Shown: positions 25,414-34,575 of the stretch, in pieces
Numbering within the stretch: the first letter of the stretch is position 1
Layout of the letters: the number at the start of each line of letters is the position of its first letter
NCBI RefSeq assembly: GCF_020889685.1
Contig: NZ_JACMYO010000001.1
Span: 124,001 to 188,000 of the forward strand
From: Bradyrhizobium oropedii
GTDB taxonomy: Bacteria; Pseudomonadota; Alphaproteobacteria; Rhizobiales; Xanthobacteraceae
Length of the DNA: 64,000 nucleotides
Direction of reading: 5' to 3'
Notes under the pieces: generated by a model
The model's input: the letters and a program-made list of their open reading frames with translations, nothing else
What the model was told of the DNA's origin: nothing
The model's database searches: none
Program-made: the position numbers and the translations under genes

Positions 25414-26289
25414 CTACCTTGTCGCCATCTGACCCCGATACCAGTCTCCGATCTCGCTCGCAGTCATCAGCGCCACGCCGTCGTGACTGATGACGTAATC
25501 GAGCAAGGCCTCCAGGTACTTGATTCGATGCGGCACTCCCGTGATGTAAGGATGCACCGAGATCGCCATGATCCGAGCGTTCTCCGCACCTTCGAGGTAC
25601 AGCCGATCGAATTGGTCGGTGCAGCGCGTTAGGAACTGCTCCGATGGAAGGTGCTGTAGCGCGTGAATGACGATATCGTTGGTCTCGACGGAATAGGGAA
25701 TCGTCGTCACCGTCCCGTGCGGCGTGGCGATGTCCTGAGGCAGATCGTCGATCACCCAATCGGCCACGTATTCGATCCCGTTGAGGCGCAGAAGATCGAG
25801 AGTCTCTTCAGTCTCGGTCAAGCCCGGGCTTTCCCATGATCGCGGTGGCTTGCCGGTAAATCCAGCAATGGTGTCGACCGCACGCTTGATTGCATCCGCC
25901 TGGTTTTCCAGCTTGTGCATCGGACCCTGCACAAACCCATGGCCCATGAACTCGAACCCCGCCTCGCGCGCCGCAGATGCCACGCGTGCATAGCTGTTGC
26001 AGACATTGGCGTTCGCAGCCAGCGTCACCGGTATCTTGCGATCGGTGAATGCCTTGAATTGCCGCCAGAAGCCGGCGCGCATGCCGTATTCATGCCACGA
26101 CCAGTTCGGCACGTCAGGCAACAGCGGCTGGCCCATCGGTGGGCTCAGCACCGTGCGTGGCATCGCGTTTTCGATACGCCATTCCTCGACATTGAGGATG
26201 ACCCAGACGGCAAGCTTCTTGCCATCAGGCAAGGTCAGTTTCGGTCGGTCAATCTGAGCCTGGTACGGAATGCGATCGGTGAAAGCCAT
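25414..26289 (-). CDS. Polysaccharide-deacetylase-fold hydrolase (PuuE-like)
   Basis: The 291-residue protein has the NodB/CE4-like barrel: KKLAVWVILNVEEWRIEN, WSWHEYGMRAGFWRQF, GFEFMGHGFVQGPMHKLENQ and SVHPYITGVPHRIKYLEALL. In this subfamily, which includes PuuE allantoinase, the barrel hydrolyses amide or cyclic amide bonds rather than acetyl-sugars. The gene follows the luciferase-like monooxygenase gene by 15 bp and converges with the TetR gene. Hydrolysis of a ring-opened amide or imide is a sensible guess. Metal ligands are likely among the E and H residues listed. Confidence 0.8.
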   Translation of the reverse strand: MAFTDRIPYQAQIDRPKLTLPDGKKLAVWVILNVEEWRIENAMPRTVLSPPMGQPLLPDVPNWSWHEYGMRAGFWRQFKAFTDRKIPVTLAANANVCNSYARVASAAREAGFEFMGHGFVQGPMHKLENQADAIKRAVDTIAGFTGKPPRSWESPGLTETEETLDLLRLNGIEYVADWVIDDLPQDIATPHGTVTTIPYSVETNDIVIHALQHLPSEQFLTRCTDQFDRLYLEGAENARIMAISVHPYITGVPHRIKYLEALLDYVISHDGVALMTASEIGDWYRGQMATR

Positions 26290-26304
26290 GTCGAGACTCC
26301 CTGC

Positions 26305-27402
26305 TCACGCCGATGATCCGGCAGCAGCGGCATTGATCCGCGGCAGGACCTTCTCGGCCATCAGGATCATCGATTGACGGCCGAGCTCGCGGTCTTTCCA
26401 GTCCTTGCCGGCATACAGCAAGGTGCCGAAGGTGCCGGTCTCGTCCTGGAACGCCAGCACTTGATCGGCCACGCTTTCGGGGGTGCCGTAGATGACCAGC
26501 TTGTCGCAGATCGACTCCAGCGTAACCTCAGCATCAGGTTGGTCTCGCCGCGTCTTGAACAGCTCGAGCCGGCCGCTGCGCTTCAGCTTCGTGAACAGCT
26601 GATAATAATAGTAGACGTAGGGACTGTCGGACGACGTGGCATAGGCCTTCGCCGTTGCGGCGTCCTTTGCCACGAACACGCTTTTGGCCACGCGCCAATT
26701 GGCGGTGTCAACAGCCCGGTTCGCACGCTCGCAACCCTCGACATATTTGGGCCAGTGACTCTTTACCCAGGCAGGCATCAGGAAGTTTGCCGAGATCGGA
26801 TCCCAGCCGCGTGCGGCGGCCTCCGTGACGCCTTTTGAGAACGGCGCGACCGCGGTCACCACGATCGGCGGGTGAGGGGCTTGCAAGGGGCGAGCTACGA
26901 TCCCCTGGCCGATGTCCTCGATCAGAGTTCTCTTCACCGAGACGTTCCAGTATTTGCCCTGCAGATCATAAGGCGGTTTGCCGGCCCAGATATCGAGAAC
27001 CTGATTGATCGCCTCGAGGAACATGGCATTGCGGTCGGCATCGAGATTGCCGAAAATTTCCGCGTCGGACAGCAATCCGCCGGGGCTTATGCCAAATATG
27101 AAGCGGCCATCAAGCATGTGATCAAGCATGGCGACAGATGCGGCGACCGCCGCCGGGTGAGTGTTCGGCATGTTGATGGTGCCGGTTCCAAGCTTGATCT
27201 GCTTGGTTGCGGCTGCGAGCCAGGCAATGAACGCGATGCTGGAGGTGATGTTCTCGGCCTTGTCGGTGACATGCTCGCCGACATACGCCTCGGTGAAACC
27301 GAGTTCATCCGCGAGCAGGAAGGCCTCCCGATCCTCGCGGAGCGATTGCCGCCAATCCTTGTCGAGGGGGTGGATCGGCATCGTAAAGAACCCGAGCTTC
27401 AA
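26305..27402 (-). CDS. LLM-class flavin-dependent monooxygenase
   Basis: I choose the TTG at 27402, which has GGGAGG directly upstream and begins the conserved KLGFFTMPIHP; longer frames lack a ribosome site. The protein has 365 residues and shows luciferase-like features: ADELGFTEAYVGEHV, IKLGTGTINMPNTHPAAVAA, MLDHMLDGRFIFGISPGGLL and ESVADQVLAFQDE. These enzymes use reduced FMN and oxygen on aldehydes, amines or N-heterocycles. The co-transcribed PuuE-like hydrolase supports N-heterocycle or amide chemistry. It may share the flavin reductase of the neighbouring operon. Confidence 0.88.
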   Translation of the reverse strand: MKLGFFTMPIHPLDKDWRQSLREDREAFLLADELGFTEAYVGEHVTDKAENITSSIAFIAWLAAATKQIKLGTGTINMPNTHPAAVAASVAMLDHMLDGRFIFGISPGGLLSDAEIFGNLDADRNAMFLEAINQVLDIWAGKPPYDLQGKYWNVSVKRTLIEDIGQGIVARPLQAPHPPIVVTAVAPFSKGVTEAAARGWDPISANFLMPAWVKSHWPKYVEGCERANRAVDTANWRVAKSVFVAKDAATAKAYATSSDSPYVYYYYQLFTKLKRSGRLELFKTRRDQPDAEVTLESICDKLVIYGTPESVADQVLAFQDETGTFGTLLYAGKDWKDRELGRQSMILMAEKVLPRINAAAAGSSA

Positions 27403-27504
27403 GATCCGCCTCCCTGCGCGTTGAACTTTAGTTGGCAGGAAACCTGCGTCCTTCCCAAGTCGAAGACAAGCCCGGCCACACAAATAATCACTCGATAAAC
27501 AAAC

Positions 27505-27533
27505 TTGACCTTTGACGAGGGCGGCCCTCTAAT
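27505..27533 (+). promoter_or_regulatory. Sigma70-type promoter of the molybdenum hydroxylase operon
   Basis: TTGACC at 27505-27510 and TCTAAT at 27528-27533 with a 17-bp spacer. The ATG of the FAD subunit is 39 bp further. This is among the clearest promoters in the window. Confidence 0.55.
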
Positions 27534-27571
27534 CGGGCAAACCAAAATTGGGCCCGGGAGGCCACGCCCAC

Positions 27572-28453
27572 ATGAAAGCTGCGGCTTTCGCCTACGCCCG
27601 CGCGACCAGCGTCGTGAATGCGCTGGAGTTGCTTGCCGCGCACGGTGACAAGGCGAAGGTTCTGTCGGGTGGCCAGAGCCTGATGCCGGCCATGAACCTG
27701 CGGCTCCTCTCCCCGGACATTCTGGTCGATATCGGTGGCCTCGCCGAGTTGCGCGGTATCGCTGTGAGGGGAGACGTGCTGGTCGTTGGCGCGTTGACCC
27801 GGCACGTCGACCTGCTCGGATCGCCGGAGATTGCGCTGCACGCGCCGCTGTTGCGGGATGCCGTTGCCCACGTCGCCCACCCCGCAATTCGCAATCGCGG
27901 AACGATTGGCGGTAGCCTTGCTCACGCCGATCCTGCATCGGAATTGCCTGCCTGTGTTCTGGCACTTGACGCCACGATCGTTGTTCGCGGCCCGGCCGGC
28001 GAGCGCCGGATTGCGGCGACTGAATTTTTCAAGGGAATCTACGAGACGGCGCTGTCGCCGGACGAGTTGCTGGTCGCGGTCGAGGTGCCAGTGGCAGGCC
28101 AAGGGGTAGCATTTTTCTTTCAGGAGTATGCCCGGCGGCATGGCGATTACGCCATCGTTGGTCTTGCCGCGTGTGCTGTCGTTGCCGCCGGTAGCTTTTC
28201 GGATCTTCGGCTCGGCTTCTTTGCGGTTGGCGACAGGCCGGTGCTTGCAGCGGCTGCTGGCAAGCTGATCAATGCATCGGTAACGCCGGCCTTGCTTGCG
28301 GAGGCTACGGCCGCGCTGGCCGATGAACTCGATCCGCAGGAAGACCAGCAGGCTACTGCGGCTATGCGACGACATCTCGCTGCCGTCTTGCTCCGGCGCT
28401 GTGCGGCCGCGTTACTTGCGCGGCCCGAACTGGAAAAGGGAGCGACGAGGTGA
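27572..28453 (+). CDS. Molybdenum hydroxylase FAD subunit (CoxM-type)
   Basis: The 293-residue protein starts at 27572. It has the FAD-binding signatures AKVLSGGQSLMPAMNLRLLS and AIRNRGTIGGSLAHADPASE (the GGS-type motif), plus a CO-dehydrogenase flavoprotein C-terminal domain. It passes electrons from the Fe-S subunit to an acceptor. The 4-bp overlap with the small-subunit gene and the order FAD / Fe-S / Mo are typical. Confidence 0.93.
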   Translation: MKAAAFAYARATSVVNALELLAAHGDKAKVLSGGQSLMPAMNLRLLSPDILVDIGGLAELRGIAVRGDVLVVGALTRHVDLLGSPEIALHAPLLRDAVAHVAHPAIRNRGTIGGSLAHADPASELPACVLALDATIVVRGPAGERRIAATEFFKGIYETALSPDELLVAVEVPVAGQGVAFFFQEYARRHGDYAIVGLAACAVVAAGSFSDLRLGFFAVGDRPVLAAAAGKLINASVTPALLAEATAALADELDPQEDQQATAAMRRHLAAVLLRRCAAALLARPELEKGATR

Positions 28454-28935
28454 GTGCTCCGGTATCGGTCTCGCTTCTGGTCAACGGCGAACCCATCGAT
28501 GCGGTTGTTTTGCCTCGGCTCAATCTCGCTGACTTCATCCGGGAGCATCTCAAGCTGACTGGAACCCACGTTGGTTGTGAGCACGGCGTCTGTGGCGCCT
28601 GCACCGTCAGGGTTGATGGCGAGATCGTTCGTTCCTGCCTGATGCTGACGGTGCAGGCGCAGGGCGCGTCAGTCGAGACGATCGAAGGGCTGTCTGACAG
28701 CGGTGAAATTGCCGATCTTCAGGCCGCATTTCGCGAACGCAATGCTTTGCAGTGTGGCTACTGCACGCCTGGCATGCTGATGACAGCGCAGGATCTGCTG
28801 AAGCATGTGTCCATGCCTGATCGTCCGGCGATCCGCGAGCATCTTTCCGGCAACTATTGCCGCTGCACCGGCTATCAGGCCATCGTGGACGCTGTCGAGG
28901 CGACGGCCAGGACGCGCGCGGAGCGGCGCGCATGA
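28450..28935 (+). CDS. Molybdenum hydroxylase 2Fe-2S subunit (CoxS-type)
   Basis: A GTG at 28450 starts 161 residues with both 2Fe-2S clusters: plant-ferredoxin type in THVGCEHGVCGACTVRVDGE, with C at RSCLML, and the second in QCGYCTPGMLM and NYCRCTGYQAIV. It links the molybdopterin subunit to the FAD subunit. Translation is coupled on both sides by overlaps. Confidence 0.94.
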   Translation: MSAPVSVSLLVNGEPIDAVVLPRLNLADFIREHLKLTGTHVGCEHGVCGACTVRVDGEIVRSCLMLTVQAQGASVETIEGLSDSGEIADLQAAFRERNALQCGYCTPGMLMTAQDLLKHVSMPDRPAIREHLSGNYCRCTGYQAIVDAVEATARTRAERRA

Positions 28936-31322
28936 CGGTGACCCGGCCGCTAGCAGGCACGCTTTCCGTGCTCGACCGCCCGAATTCCTATATCGGCAAG
29001 ACGGTGCCGCGACCGAACCTCGACAGGTTGCTGCAAGGGCGCGGACAATATGTCAGCGACCTGGAATTGCCGCGGATGGCGCACGTGGTTTTTCTAAGGT
29101 CGCCGTACGCCCACGCCAAAATCGTGGCGATCGATGCCGACGTAGCGAAGCGCATGTCCGGCGTCATTGCCATCGTCACGGGGCGTGAACTTGAGGCTGT
29201 TATCACGCCGTGGGTCGGAGTGCTCTCGCATCTGAAGGGATTGAAGTCGGCGCCGCAGCATGCGATCGCGGTCGACCGGGCCTGCTGGCAAGGTGAGGCG
29301 GTTGCCGCGATTGTGGCAACAAGCCGTGCCGCAGCGGAAGATGCCATGGAGCATATTTCCGCCGACTACGAGGAGCTCGAGGCGATCACGGACATGCGCA
29401 CTGCGCTCGATCCGGCAACGCATGTCATTCACCCCTCGCTCGGCGACAATCTTGCCTTTGAACGGACCCTCAATGCCGGAGACGTCGACCGTGCGTTGTT
29501 GGGGTCCGAGGTCGTCGAGGCCGACTTCGTATTCGGTCGCCACACCGGCGTGACGCTTGAACCGCGGGCGGTCGTTGCCGACTGGAATGCCGCCGAGGCG
29601 CGGCTCACGATCTATCAGGGCACGCAGGCACCTCACATGGTGCAGAACATCGCGGCCCTGCATCTCGGATTGAGGGAAGCGCAGGTCCGGGTGATCTGCA
29701 AGGACGTCGGCGGCTCGTTCGGCATCAAGGTTCATATCTACGCCGACGAGATGGCGACCTACGCGCTGTCCAAGCTGCTACGGCGGCCGATCAAGTTCGT
29801 GGCCGACCGCGTCGAAAGCTTCAACACCGACATTCACGCCCGCGATCATCGATGCAGGGGGCGGATCGGCGTCAGACCGGACGGTACGATCACGGTCTTC
29901 GAGATCGACGACTTGACGGGGATCGGTCCCTATTCGATGTATCCGCGCACCAGCGCCATCGAGGCAAATCAGGTGGTCAATCTGGTCGGTGGGCCCTATG
30001 TCACCCCGAACTATCGGGCGCGGGCGCGGGTCGTTTTCCAGAATAAGAATGTCATGTGCCAGTACCGGGCGGTCGGACACCCGATTGCTTGTTCGGTCAC
30101 CGAAGGGCTGGTCGACCTTGCCGCAGCGAAGATCGGCATGGACCCTGTCGAGATCCGGCGGCGCAACTTGATCGCCGACGACGCCTATCCCTGTGCATCA
30201 CCCTCGGGCATGAAATTCGAGCAGCTCTCGCATCACGCCTCGTTGGCCAAGCTGCTTCAGATGATGGACTACGATGCATTGCGCGCCGAGCAAGCGGCCT
30301 TGCGCGCCAGAAATGTCCACCGCGGTATCGGAATAGCCAGCTTCATCGAGGTGACCAATCCCAGCGCGGCCTTTTACGGCGTCGGCGGTGCGAAAATATC
30401 GTCGCAGGACGGCGTTGCGGTTCGGCTCGACGCGCAGGGGTCGGTGATCTGCCAGACCAGCATCACGGAGCAAGGACAGGGATCGGAATCGTCGACTGCC
30501 CAGATCGTGGGCAGCGTGCTCGGCGTTTCGATGGATCGGGTCCGCGTGACCTTGGGCGACACCGACAATACGCCCTACGGCGGCGGCACCTGGGCCTCGC
30601 GCGGTGCCGGCATTGGCGGCGAAGCCGCGTTGCAGGCTGCCAAGGCCTTGCGTCAGAATATTCTGGATCTCGCCGCGGCCATCCTGCAATCGACGCCGGC
30701 CGAGCTCGATATCGTCAACAACAGCATCATCAATGCCGGCGACGGCGCGCCACGCATGGAGCTGAACGAGCTGGCGCGGATCGTCTATTTCCGACCGGAC
30801 ACCCTCCCGCCAGGTATCCAGCCTGAGTTGATGGCGACCCGCCATTTCGTTCCGCGCCAATATCCCTTTGCGTTCACCAATGGGATTCAGGCCTCCTGGC
30901 TGGAGGTCGACCCCGAGACCGGGTTAGTGACGCTGCTGAAACATTGGGTTGTCGAAGACTGCGGCACCATCATCAACCCGCAGCTGGTCGACGAGCAGAT
31001 CCGGGGCGGAGTGGTGCAGGGGCTCGGCGCGGCGCTGTTCGAGAAGTGCGTCTATGACGAGCGCGGTCAGTTGACCAACGCCAATATGGCGGACTACCTG
31101 GTCCCGATGTCCGGCGAGATGCCCGATATCGACATCGGTCACGTGGTGTCCCCGACGCGGGAATCGGAGTTGGGAGCCAAGGGAGCGGGCGAGGCGGGCA
31201 CGGCTGGTGCGGCAGCTGCGGTTGCCAACGCGGTTAACGACGCGCTCCGTCCGTTTGGCACCATAATTACCGAGATTCCGCTGACGCCTCAGGTTATCCT
31301 GACGGCCTTGGGACGAATCTGA
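28932..31322 (+). CDS. Molybdenum hydroxylase large subunit (CoxL-type)
   Basis: Starting at the overlapping ATG at 28932, the protein has 796 residues, normal for the xanthine dehydrogenase / CO dehydrogenase family. It has the N-terminal hammerhead domain (RGQYVSDLELPRMAHVVFLR), KDVGGSFGIKVHIYADE, and the catalytic glutamate in GAKGAGEAGTAGAA near the C-terminus. The active-site loop reads CQYRAVGHPIACSVTEG, unlike the CSFR loop of true CO dehydrogenase and unlike the usual YRGAGR of form II, so CO oxidation is unlikely. Hydroxylation of a carbon next to a ring nitrogen or of a similar position is more likely. Substrate unknown. Confidence 0.93.
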   Translation: MTVTRPLAGTLSVLDRPNSYIGKTVPRPNLDRLLQGRGQYVSDLELPRMAHVVFLRSPYAHAKIVAIDADVAKRMSGVIAIVTGRELEAVITPWVGVLSHLKGLKSAPQHAIAVDRACWQGEAVAAIVATSRAAAEDAMEHISADYEELEAITDMRTALDPATHVIHPSLGDNLAFERTLNAGDVDRALLGSEVVEADFVFGRHTGVTLEPRAVVADWNAAEARLTIYQGTQAPHMVQNIAALHLGLREAQVRVICKDVGGSFGIKVHIYADEMATYALSKLLRRPIKFVADRVESFNTDIHARDHRCRGRIGVRPDGTITVFEIDDLTGIGPYSMYPRTSAIEANQVVNLVGGPYVTPNYRARARVVFQNKNVMCQYRAVGHPIACSVTEGLVDLAAAKIGMDPVEIRRRNLIADDAYPCASPSGMKFEQLSHHASLAKLLQMMDYDALRAEQAALRARNVHRGIGIASFIEVTNPSAAFYGVGGAKISSQDGVAVRLDAQGSVICQTSITEQGQGSESSTAQIVGSVLGVSMDRVRVTLGDTDNTPYGGGTWASRGAGIGGEAALQAAKALRQNILDLAAAILQSTPAELDIVNNSIINAGDGAPRMELNELARIVYFRPDTLPPGIQPELMATRHFVPRQYPFAFTNGIQASWLEVDPETGLVTLLKHWVVEDCGTIINPQLVDEQIRGGVVQGLGAALFEKCVYDERGQLTNANMADYLVPMSGEMPDIDIGHVVSPTRESELGAKGAGEAGTAGAAAAVANAVNDALRPFGTIITEIPLTPQVILTALGRI

Positions 31323-31390
31323 GGTGGAGACGTTCCTGGCAAAGACAATACGATAAGCAAAACACAGACAGTTCTTGGGGAGGAATAGTC

Positions 31391-32644
31391 ATGACGAAGA
31401 AGGTTACCAAAGCTGGATCGATATCGCGGCGTCGTCTGCTGACGACGGCAAGCGCCGGCGCCGTTCTTGCCGTCTCGCCCTTTCGCATCAATCTGCTGCA
31501 GGCCGAGGAAGCGCCCATCAAGATCGGCTTCCCCGTTCCCTTGACCGGACCGTATGGCGCCGAGGCCCAGGACCAGGTGCGGGCGGGCCAGCTCGCCGTC
31601 GCCCAATTCAACGATGCCGGTGGTCTCAACGGCCGCAAGGCCGAGCTCGTCGTGCGCGACGACAAGCTCAATCCCGGCGAGGCGGCGACGCGGACGTTGG
31701 AGCTGGTCGAGAAGGAGAAGGTGAATTTCGTCGTCGGCAGTCTGTCCGCGGCGGTTCAGCTCGCGATCAACAACGTCACCAAAGAGCGCGGCGTCATCTT
31801 CAATTCGATCAGCCAGTCCGACGCCATCAACGAGGCGGCGGACTTCAGCAAATACACATTCCATGAAGCGTTGAACCCGCACATGACGTCGGGCGCGGTC
31901 GGTCGCTACGCCTTCACCAAATTCGGCAAGAAGGTTGCGTTTCTGACGGCAGATTACGCTTATGGCCACGAAATGGTTCGCGGCTTCCTCGAGGTCGGCA
32001 AGGAGTTCAACATCGAGAACCTCGGTGACATCCGCCATCCGCTGGGAACGACCGACTTCTCCACTTTGCTGCCCCGTCTCCAGGCGCTGAAGCCCGATAT
32101 TCTCTGCATCAGCAATTTCGGCCGCGACCAGCAAATCGCGCTGAAGCAGGCGACCGACTTCGGCATCAAGAAATCTATCCAGATCATTGCACCGCTGCTC
32201 TCGCATGCCAGCCGCGTCGCAGCCGGGCCCCAGGCATTCGAAGGCGTTGTCGGCGGCTGCTCGTTCTACTGGGGCATCGAGGACAAATTCGCCTCGACCA
32301 AGGCGTTCAACGAAGCATTCCGCCAGATGTATGACGGCAAGCTGCCGACCGATTACGGCGCGCTCGGCTATGGTGGCGTTCGGGCCGTGCTCGAGGCGGT
32401 TAAGGGAGCCGGCAGCGTCGAGACCGATAAGGTCGTCGCTGCGCTGGAGGCGCTGAAGTACGACTACTACAAGGGACCGCAGTATTATCGCAAATGCGAC
32501 CACCAGTCGGTGCAGTCGGTGCTCGTGATCAAGTCGAAGTCCAAGGACATGAAGAACGAGTCCGATGTGTTCGAGGTCCTGTCGACCGAAGAACCCAACG
32601 AGAAGTACCTGCGCTCGTGCGAGGCACTCGGTCATAAGAGCTGA
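31391..32644 (+). CDS. Branched-chain-type ABC substrate-binding protein (Tat-exported)
   Basis: The 417-residue protein has an N-terminal twin-arginine signal (SISRRRLLTTASAGAVL) and then the type I periplasmic fold: IKIGFPVPLTGPYGAEAQDQ, AQFNDAGGLNGRKAELVVRD and FLTADYAYGHEMVRGFLEVG. It is the receptor for the four ABC genes that follow and lies 68 bp after the hydroxylase operon. Receptors of this family next to aromatic-degradation genes often bind aromatic acids rather than amino acids. Confidence 0.92.
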   Translation: MTKKVTKAGSISRRRLLTTASAGAVLAVSPFRINLLQAEEAPIKIGFPVPLTGPYGAEAQDQVRAGQLAVAQFNDAGGLNGRKAELVVRDDKLNPGEAATRTLELVEKEKVNFVVGSLSAAVQLAINNVTKERGVIFNSISQSDAINEAADFSKYTFHEALNPHMTSGAVGRYAFTKFGKKVAFLTADYAYGHEMVRGFLEVGKEFNIENLGDIRHPLGTTDFSTLLPRLQALKPDILCISNFGRDQQIALKQATDFGIKKSIQIIAPLLSHASRVAAGPQAFEGVVGGCSFYWGIEDKFASTKAFNEAFRQMYDGKLPTDYGALGYGGVRAVLEAVKGAGSVETDKVVAALEALKYDYYKGPQYYRKCDHQSVQSVLVIKSKSKDMKNESDVFEVLSTEEPNEKYLRSCEALGHKS

Positions 32645-32696
32645 GCCATGCGCCGACGCACGCCGCGGGGCGGTGCGCGTCGTGCTGAGGGGACAA

Positions 32697-33581
32697 ATGG
32701 CGGGCCTGAGCTTTGACTTGATCGCGCTGCAATTGTTTGCCGGGCTCGCGCTTGGCGCAATCTACGTGCTGTTTGCGATCGGCCTCTCGCTGATCTTCGG
32801 GATGCTGACGGTCGTCAACTTCGCTCACGGCGCCTTCTATATGGTCGGCGCCTATGTTGGGCTCTATTTGATCTCGATCGGCGGTAATTTCTGGATCTGC
32901 CTCGTGGCTGTGCCGATCGTGATCGGACTGTCCGGCCTTGCCGTCGAGCGCGTGGTGATCCGGCCGCTCTACGGCCGCGGCATCGACTATCCGCTGCTGC
33001 TGACGTTCGGGCTCAGCTACGTGATGGTCGAATGCGTTCGCATTGCCTTTGGCAAGACTGGCTATCCTTTCGACACGCCCGAAGTCTTGCAGGGCGCCGT
33101 CGATATCGGAGTCGGCTATTTCCCGCTCTACCGCCTGTTCGTGATAGGCGCGACGGCCGTTGTGCTGCTGGCGCTCTGGCTGTTTCTGGAGAAGACGAGC
33201 TACGGGCTCATTATCCGCGCCGGGGCACGCGATCCGCAGATCGTCCGCGTCCTTGGGGTCGATGTTTCCAGGGTCTGGTTGATAGTGTTCGGAATAGGTA
33301 CCGCGATTGCGGGCTTTGCCGGTCTGTTGGCGGCTCCGCTTCAGGGCGTCATCCCGGAGATGGGCGGCACGATCCTCGCCGAGGCTTTCGTCGTGACGGT
33401 CGTCGGAGGGATGGGTTCGATCGGCGGTGCTGTATTGGCAGGCCTGCTGGTCGGCGTGGTGGTCAGCATGACCTCGCTGTTCGCACCCGAGATGGCCAAG
33501 GTTTCGATCTTTGCCCTGATGGCGATCGTTCTGATCGTTCGTCCCCATGGCTTCTTCGGCCGCGCCGGATTGATGAGCTGA
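32697..33581 (+). CDS. ABC permease, LivH type
   Basis: I start at the ATG at 32697 behind GAGGGGA (294 residues). The N-terminal stretch GAIYVLFAIGLSLIFGMLTV and NFAHGAFYMVGAYVGLYLI are LivH hallmarks; eight or so helices follow. It pairs with the LivM-type permease 7 bp downstream to form the membrane channel of the importer. Confidence 0.93.
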   Translation: MAGLSFDLIALQLFAGLALGAIYVLFAIGLSLIFGMLTVVNFAHGAFYMVGAYVGLYLISIGGNFWICLVAVPIVIGLSGLAVERVVIRPLYGRGIDYPLLLTFGLSYVMVECVRIAFGKTGYPFDTPEVLQGAVDIGVGYFPLYRLFVIGATAVVLLALWLFLEKTSYGLIIRAGARDPQIVRVLGVDVSRVWLIVFGIGTAIAGFAGLLAAPLQGVIPEMGGTILAEAFVVTVVGGMGSIGGAVLAGLLVGVVVSMTSLFAPEMAKVSIFALMAIVLIVRPHGFFGRAGLMS

Positions 33582-33588
33582 GACCGGC

Positions 33589-34575
33589 ATGACGAAAGCT
33601 GCTCAATCGATCAAACCGCACCGTGCCACGACGGGAAGTTGGTACGAGTTCGCAACACGACACCGCGCCAGCATCGTGGCGGTGGTGATCCTGATTTTTC
33701 CGCTGGTGATGCCGTTCACGGCCTTGGCCGTGAATATCCTGATCTATGGGCTCTACGCTCTCGGTTTCAACCTTGTGTTTGGCTATCTTGGCCTTCTGTC
33801 GTTCGGTCATGCAGCGTTGTTCGGGACCGGCGCCTATCTCTGCGGCATTGCCATCGTGCACTTCGGCTGGCCGTGGTATGCGGCCATTGCGGCCGGGGTC
33901 GCCGGCGGCCTGTTGATGGCGCTGTTGATCGGCGTGCTTGCGATCAGGACCCGCGGTATCTACTTCGCGATGGTCACCATGGCGCTGTCGCAATGTGTCT
34001 ATTACCTGTTCTATCAGGCCGTCGACTTGACCGGCGGCGAGAACGGGCTCCGCGGCATCAATGTCCGCACCATCGATCTGTTCGGCTTGCGGATCGACTT
34101 CATCAATCCGATGATCCGGTATTACGTCATTGCGGCTTTCGTGATCGCCGCATTCTTCGTGATGTCCCGCATTCTTGCCTCGCCCTTTGGCGCCGTCATC
34201 GAAGCGGTGCGGGAGAACGAGATGCGTGCCCGCGCATCTGGCTACGACGTGACCCTGACGCGCTTGCTGACTTTCGTTTTGTCGGGAGGTTTCTGCGGGC
34301 TCGCGGGTGCCTTGCAGGCCCTGCATCTGTCGATCGTTCCGATCGAGATCCTGCACTATGAGACGTCGGGCCTTGTCGTGATGATCGCTCTGCTAGGCGG
34401 GATGGGGACATTCTTCGGGCCGATGATCGGCGCGGCCGTCTTTCTGGTCCTGGAAAACATCGTCTCCGTGTGGACCGTTCACTGGCAGCTGATCGTAGGC
34501 GCCATCTTCATTGCATGCGTGCTGTTCTTCCCCGCCGGCATCTGGGGCACGTTGATCGCCCGGGGCAGACGATGA
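33589..34575 (+). CDS. ABC permease, LivM type
   Basis: The 328-residue protein shows the LivM pattern NILIYGLYALGFNLVFGYLG, LSFGHAALFGTGAYLCGIAI and RENEMRARASGYDVTLTRLL (the loop that contacts the ATPase), with about ten helices. Its stop overlaps the LivG start by 4 bp. Confidence 0.93.
   Translation: MTKAAQSIKPHRATTGSWYEFATRHRASIVAVVILIFPLVMPFTALAVNILIYGLYALGFNLVFGYLGLLSFGHAALFGTGAYLCGIAIVHFGWPWYAAIAAGVAGGLLMALLIGVLAIRTRGIYFAMVTMALSQCVYYLFYQAVDLTGGENGLRGINVRTIDLFGLRIDFINPMIRYYVIAAFVIAAFFVMSRILASPFGAVIEAVRENEMRARASGYDVTLTRLLTFVLSGGFCGLAGALQALHLSIVPIEILHYETSGLVVMIALLGGMGTFFGPMIGAAVFLVLENIVSVWTVHWQLIVGAIFIACVLFFPAGIWGTLIARGRR

Noticed and set aside
31289..32635. A 448-codon frame antisense to the Tat-exported receptor
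   Set aside because: Shadow frame with low-complexity charged composition; the sense gene has a full receptor fold.
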